Shown here piece by piece: positions 60,106 through 64,000 of a stretch of DNA of 64,000 bases (position 1 is the first letter of the stretch; every line of letters begins with the position of its first letter). A model generated the notes under the pieces. It did not search any database. It saw only the letters and a list, made by a program, of their open reading frames with translations, and was not told the origin of the DNA. Origin of the DNA: CBDCFL01 sp965216135 (lineage in GTDB: Bacteria; Pseudomonadota; Alphaproteobacteria; Rhodobacterales; Rhodobacteraceae). The position numbers and the translations under genes are program-made. The DNA is taken from contig CBDCFL010000020.1 of assembly GCA_965216135.1 (NCBI GenBank), positions 62,001 to 126,000 on the forward strand, given 5' to 3'.

Positions 60106-61356
60106 ATGACCTACCACCCCAAATCGGAATTCCTGCACGAGATTATTGCCCGCGGTTTCATGGCCGATTGTACCGATCTTCAGGGGCTGGACGAGACGCT
60201 GCGCAAAGGCACGATCACCGCCTATATCGGCTATGACCTGACTGCCGCGTCGCTCCATATCGGCAATCTTGTGCAGATCATGCTGCTTCGCTGGCTGCAG
60301 AAAACCGGGCACCGGCCGATCACCCTGATGGGCGGCGGCACCACCAAAGTCGGCGACCCGTCCGGCAAGGACGAGATGCGCCGTATGCTATCGGTCGATC
60401 AGATCAACGCCCATGCCGATAGCATCCGTCAGGTGTTTTCACGCTATGTCACCTATGGCGGCGGGCCGACCGATTCACCTTTGGTGAACAATGCCGATTG
60501 GCTGGACGGGCTGAAATATATCGAGTTTCTGCGCGACATCGGCAAGCATTTCACCATCAACCGCCTGCTGACCTTTGAAAGCGTCAAGTCTCGGCTGGAC
60601 CGCGAACAATCGCTCAGTTTCATCGAATTCAATTACATGCTGCTGCAGGCCTATGATTTCCTGGAACTGAACCGCCGCTTTGGCTGCGTGCTGCAGATGG
60701 GCGGATCGGATCAATGGGGTAACATCGTCTCGGGTGCTGATCTGATCCGCCGTGTCGAGCGAAGCGAGGCCTTCGGGCTCACCACCCCCCTTGTGACCCG
60801 GTCCGACGGCAAAAAGATGGGAAAATCAGTCGACGGCGCCGTCTGGTTGAACAACGATATGATGTCGCCCTATGAATTTTGGCAATGGTGGCGCAACGTC
60901 AATGACGCTGATGTCGGAAAATTCCTGAAGATGTTTACCGAATTGCCTGTTGATGAGTGCGACCGTCTGAGCGAGCTGGCTGGGGCGGAGATCAACGAAG
61001 CCAAGATCATGCTGGCAAACGAGGTTACCGCCCTGCTGCACGGCATCGATGCCGCGGTGGCGGCGGCCACTACCGCGCGCGACGTGTTTGAAAAGGGCGG
61101 CATCGGTGAGGATCTGCCGACGCTCTCGCTCGCGGCCGACGAGATTGGCGCGGGCATATCCGTGGTCCAGCTGATCGTGCGCACCGGTCTGGCCAGTTCC
61201 GGCAAAGAGGCCAAGCGCCTGATCGCCGATGGTGGCGCGCGGCTCGACGATCAACCGCTGAGCGATGCCTCTCTGGTGCTGGACGCGGGCGCGCTTGCAT
61301 CTCCGGTCAAGCTGTCGGCGGGCAAAAAACGCCACGCCTTGGTCGTACTCGGCTGA
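60106..61356 (+). CDS. tyrS: Tyrosyl-tRNA synthetase
   Basis: 416 residues from MTYHPKSEFLHEIIARGFMA (a start 9 codons upstream is possible). Class I signatures: SLHIGNLVQIMLLRW (HIGH), DQWGNIVSGADLI with YDF-x-E-type tyrosine pocket, and KKMGKSVDGAVWL (KMSKS). The C-terminal S4-like domain is VVQLIVRTGLASSGKEAKRL. Confidence 0.98.
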   Translation: MTYHPKSEFLHEIIARGFMADCTDLQGLDETLRKGTITAYIGYDLTAASLHIGNLVQIMLLRWLQKTGHRPITLMGGGTTKVGDPSGKDEMRRMLSVDQINAHADSIRQVFSRYVTYGGGPTDSPLVNNADWLDGLKYIEFLRDIGKHFTINRLLTFESVKSRLDREQSLSFIEFNYMLLQAYDFLELNRRFGCVLQMGGSDQWGNIVSGADLIRRVERSEAFGLTTPLVTRSDGKKMGKSVDGAVWLNNDMMSPYEFWQWWRNVNDADVGKFLKMFTELPVDECDRLSELAGAEINEAKIMLANEVTALLHGIDAAVAAATTARDVFEKGGIGEDLPTLSLAADEIGAGISVVQLIVRTGLASSGKEAKRLIADGGARLDDQPLSDASLVLDAGALASPVKLSAGKKRHALVVLG

Positions 61357-61803
61357 TCTCACCTTCGCTCGGCGCGATAACCGTTTGTAAATACGCGCTT
61401 TATTCGAAAAAATATTTCCAGGTATGGGCCGAATTCCCAGTTCAATAACAATGATCTGACGAATAATGTTTCGCATGCAAAACATTGGCGCAGACCGCAG
61501 ATGACCGGACGTTTTGGGCGCAGTCTTACCGACATGTCACCGACCCGCAGGCGCTACGTGAAGCCACGCCAAAGCCCGCCGCCAGAGTGCCCGGACCGCG
61601 AGGTGCGGTCGGGAAATAAGCCGCGCGAATTTTGGGGAAATTCAATTTTCACTCAATGAATTGTTAGCGATTAAACGGCTAGGGTCGCCGCCACGCGCTC
61701 GGGCGTTCATTCGGATTTCGGCCAGTTTGTCGGAGGGATCAAAATTGTCAAACCCTGTCGTGGCCCTGTGTCGGTAACACGCGATATGTCCGGTTTATGT
61801 ACC
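61357..61803. other. Intergenic region before IS21 element 3
   Basis: No gene is seen. The sequence is AT-richer (for example TTCAATTTTCACTCAATGAA at about 61644) and has no clear RNA gene. An IS21 element ends it at 61804. Confidence 0.4.
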
Positions 61804-61918
61804 TGTGAATCGGCATGCAAAACTGACCCACTTAGGTGGGTTATGATCGTTTAAAATTGACCCTCTTGTTTTGTTAACGTCCGCGCGTATTAGCGCGGAG
61901 AATGAGCAGGTGATATTG

Positions 61919-63415
61919 ATGGAAAGTGCAGCGAAGATCCGTCGCATGGTTTTGCGTGATGGGCGAAGTATTAGATCTGTGGGCCGGGAGACGGGATTGT
62001 CGCGGAACACGATCAGGAAGTATCTGAAGGACAGCTCGCCTCCGAGCTACCATCGTCAGGTTGATCCAGTTCGGCACAAATTGTGTGACTATGAAGAGCG
62101 GCTCCAAACCTTGTTTGAGCAGGACCTGAAGCGCCCTCGCCGAGAACGTCGGACAGGGGTGAAGCTTTATGAGCAGCTGGTTTTGGAAGGATATACGGGG
62201 TCGTATTCGCCAGTTCAGCGTTTTGTTCGAGACCTGAAACGCACGGGTTTGAGGTCAGGAGATGCGTTCATTCCGTTGCAGTTCCAGTCTGGCGATGCGC
62301 TGCAGTTTGACTGGAGCGAAGAACATGTCGTCTTGGGCGGAATTGCCCAGAAGGTGAAGATTGCCCACTTCCGTCTGTGCCACAGCCGCAAGCCCTTTGT
62401 TGTGGCCTACCCCGGGGAACCTCAAGAGATGGTGCTTGACGCTTTCGTGAGAGCGTTGACCTTTTATGGCGGGGTTCCGCGCCGTGTGATCATCGATAAT
62501 CCCAAGACAATGGTGACCTATGTATCGCGCTCGAAAGACCGGATCTTTCACCCACGCTTTCTGGCCTTGATGAACCACTATGTCATGGAACCGGTGGCCT
62601 GCACGCCCGCGTCGGGCTGGGAAAAGGGTCAGGTCGAAAACCAGGTGCAGTTTTTGCGCAGTCGGCTGTTCACGCCCAAACTGGCTTTTGATGATTTGGA
62701 GGGCCTGAATGCCTGGCTGTATCTGCAATGTGATGCCCTTGGATCACGCCCCCATCCAGAGCGACAGGATCAGACAGTTGATGCTGTCTTTGCTGCAGAA
62801 CAGGCTGAACTGCGCCCTCTCGGCCGCCCTTTTGATGGCTATGTTGAGAAGGCCGTTCGGGTGCGCTCTACTTGCCTGGTTCAATATGACAGCAACCGCT
62901 ACAGCGTTCCGGCCTGTTTTGCTGGAAACCATGTCTCGTTGCGGGCCTATGCCGGTTGCGTCAAAGTGGTTGCAGGTCAAGATGTGATCGCCGAGCACAA
63001 ACGTCACTTTACCCGTAATATCAGTTACTTTGAGCCCTGGCATTATGTCCCTTTGCTGGTACGCAAGCCCGGAGCCCTGCGTGATGGCGCGCCCTTTGTG
63101 GATTGGCACCTGCCAGATGCCATGCACCAGATCAGGGTGCATTACATGAAGGGCAAAGGTGGAGATCGGGAGTTTGTAGACCTTCTTATGCTGGCGCAAG
63201 ACCACGGGATTGACGTTGTGGAAACGGCCTGTGATCTGGCTGTCGCGCAAAACACCCTACGCTTGCCTGCCGTCATCAACTTGATCAATCAGTTGGTCGA
63301 ACCGATCATCCCCCCACTGGCACAAAGCTATGACTATCCCATGCTGACGATGCGCCCGGAGGCCAACTGCAAACGATATGAGACATTGTGCGCCCGCCGA
63401 GAGATGACAGCATGA
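61919..63415 (+). CDS. istA: IS21 transposase IstA
   Basis: 498 residues from MESAAKIRRMVLRDGRSIRS. HTH SVGRETGLSRNTIRKYLKD, then LQFDWSEEHVVLGGIAQKV (first Asp in DWS), VPRRVIIDNPKTMVTYVSR (second Asp) and GWEKGQVENQVQFLRSRLF (Glu), with a C-terminal beta-barrel region DSNRYSVPACFAGNHVSLRA. No defect seen. Its TGA overlaps the istB start (ATGA). Confidence 0.95.
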   Translation: MESAAKIRRMVLRDGRSIRSVGRETGLSRNTIRKYLKDSSPPSYHRQVDPVRHKLCDYEERLQTLFEQDLKRPRRERRTGVKLYEQLVLEGYTGSYSPVQRFVRDLKRTGLRSGDAFIPLQFQSGDALQFDWSEEHVVLGGIAQKVKIAHFRLCHSRKPFVVAYPGEPQEMVLDAFVRALTFYGGVPRRVIIDNPKTMVTYVSRSKDRIFHPRFLALMNHYVMEPVACTPASGWEKGQVENQVQFLRSRLFTPKLAFDDLEGLNAWLYLQCDALGSRPHPERQDQTVDAVFAAEQAELRPLGRPFDGYVEKAVRVRSTCLVQYDSNRYSVPACFAGNHVSLRAYAGCVKVVAGQDVIAEHKRHFTRNISYFEPWHYVPLLVRKPGALRDGAPFVDWHLPDAMHQIRVHYMKGKGGDREFVDLLMLAQDHGIDVVETACDLAVAQNTLRLPAVINLINQLVEPIIPPLAQSYDYPMLTMRPEANCKRYETLCARREMTA

Positions 63416-63909
63416 ATGCCCTCATTGATCAATTGGCTGGCCTTAGATTGCATGGAATGGCAGCTTGCGCACATGATTTGCTGTCCGCGCGCAAGTCGCC
63501 GAGCCTGACCACTGCGATAAAACAACTGATCGACGCTGAGACCGTAGAACGTCAGGTCCGCTCAATCGAGTATCAAATGCGGATTGCAAAGTTCCCGCAT
63601 CACAAGGATTTTGCCACCTTCGATTACAGCGCAGCCGCTGTTACTCAGGCTCGGATCGATCCCTTCTGCTCCGGACAGTTCACCCAAGACGCCCACAACC
63701 TCATTTTGGTGGGCGGAACTGGCACAGGCAAAACCCACATCGCCATTGCTCTGGGAACCACATTGATCAATCAGGGCAAAAAGGCCCGCTTCTTCAATGC
63801 TGTGGATCTGATCAACGCCCTGATCAGGGAGCAGGCCGAGGGTAATGCCGGGAAGATCATCCGGCAACTGACGCCACTGGATTGCGTCATTATTGATGAG
63901 CTGGGTTAG
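63412..63909 (+). pseudogene. istB: IS21 helper ATPase IstB, interrupted
   Basis: From MNALIDQLAGLRLHGMAACA, with Walker A LILVGGTGTGKTHIAIALGT and Walker B LDCVIIDELG. A stop occurs at 63907 directly after DELG. About 30 bases of extra sequence (GCGGCATTTAACATTGACCG...) follow, after which the expected PKSGGALLFHLISKLYEKT continues to the window end. A small insertion or rearrangement therefore breaks the gene at the Walker B loop. Confidence 0.8.
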
Positions 63910-64000
63910 CGGCATTTAACATTGACCGCCCATTTTCGCATTCCAAAGTCCGGCGGCGCGCTGCTGTTCCATCTGATAAGCAAACTCTACGAGAAAACCA

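Larger units (their letters stand above)
61804..64000 (+). mobile_element. IS21-family element 3, runs past the window
   Basis: The left end TGTGAATCGGCATGCAAAAC is a typical IS21 start with TG terminus. It is followed by further internal repeats (AATTGACCC-like). It carries istA and istB on the plus strand. The right end is outside the window, so the target duplication cannot be checked. It is unrelated to the two IS21 elements of the island at sequence level. Confidence 0.85.

Overview
The window looks like a piece of chromosome from an alphaproteobacterium, most likely a Rhodobacteraceae (Roseobacter-type) genome heavily loaded with insertion sequences. This rests on gene order (trpC-moaC-moeA-lexA; rplU-rpmA-obgE-proB-proA; iscR - cysteine desulfurase - sufB - sufC - sufD - sufS), an L21 protein with a C-terminal extension, an IscR without the usual cysteine cluster, and direct-repeat LexA half-sites of the alphaproteobacterial GTTC-N7-GTTC type. 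It is inference from sequence; no database search was possible.

Layout. (1) 22-3458: an IS1595-family transposon with cargo, carrying perfect 25-bp ends and an 8-bp target duplication (ATAAAAAA). A second, smaller IS1595-family element (1916-3027) sits inside its transposase, also with an 8-bp duplication. (2) 3478-18262: mostly ordinary core genes on the minus strand (lexA; moeA-moaC-trpC; proA-proB-obgE; three GNAT genes with four GNAT domains; rpmA-rplU; a DUF2059 protein), then tRNA-Ser, a broken MBOAT O-acyltransferase gene with its SGNH-like partner, and tRNA-Gly. (3) 18362-44465: an accessory island. It opens with the 3' half of a tRNA-Phe gene, the usual scar of tRNA-targeted integration, and contains an IS-split tyrosine integrase, a GIY-YIG protein, two toxin-antitoxin pairs with palindromic operators, remnants of two restriction-modification enzymes (MmeI-like and type ISP-like), and a truncated DNA methyltransferase-HNH fusion belonging to a second cargo transposon. 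It also has a TbpB-like lipoprotein and a dense pile of IS21, IS66, IS6, IS3, IS4, IS5, IS1, IS256 and IS630 elements plus a group II intron, many nested. (4) 44820-61356: core again: tRNA-Arg, the iscR/suf Fe-S cluster operon (with two YIP1-like membrane proteins and an inserted FkbM-type methyltransferase), an alpha/beta hydrolase, a scrambled acyltransferase pseudogene, icd, a divergent anmK and tyrS. (5) 61804-64000: another IS21-family element that runs off the window, its istB already interrupted.

How the genes work together. The suf genes form one Fe-S cluster assembly and sulfur-mobilisation operon read leftwards from iscR. trpC-moaC-moeA are translationally coupled by ATGA overlaps (tryptophan and molybdenum cofactor synthesis). 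lexA has its own promoter with three evenly spaced half-sites. The island looks like a defence-type region that has been largely destroyed by transposition: the MmeI-like enzyme is hit by an antisense group II intron and then cut by an IS3 element.

The most interesting novel candidate is the cargo of the two related IS1595-type transposons. Both end with a tiny AT-hook-like protein (51 and 57 residues) beside matching terminal repeats. One carries an ATGA-coupled methyltransferase-HNH fusion; the other carries a coiled-coil/winged-helix protein and a small secreted protein.
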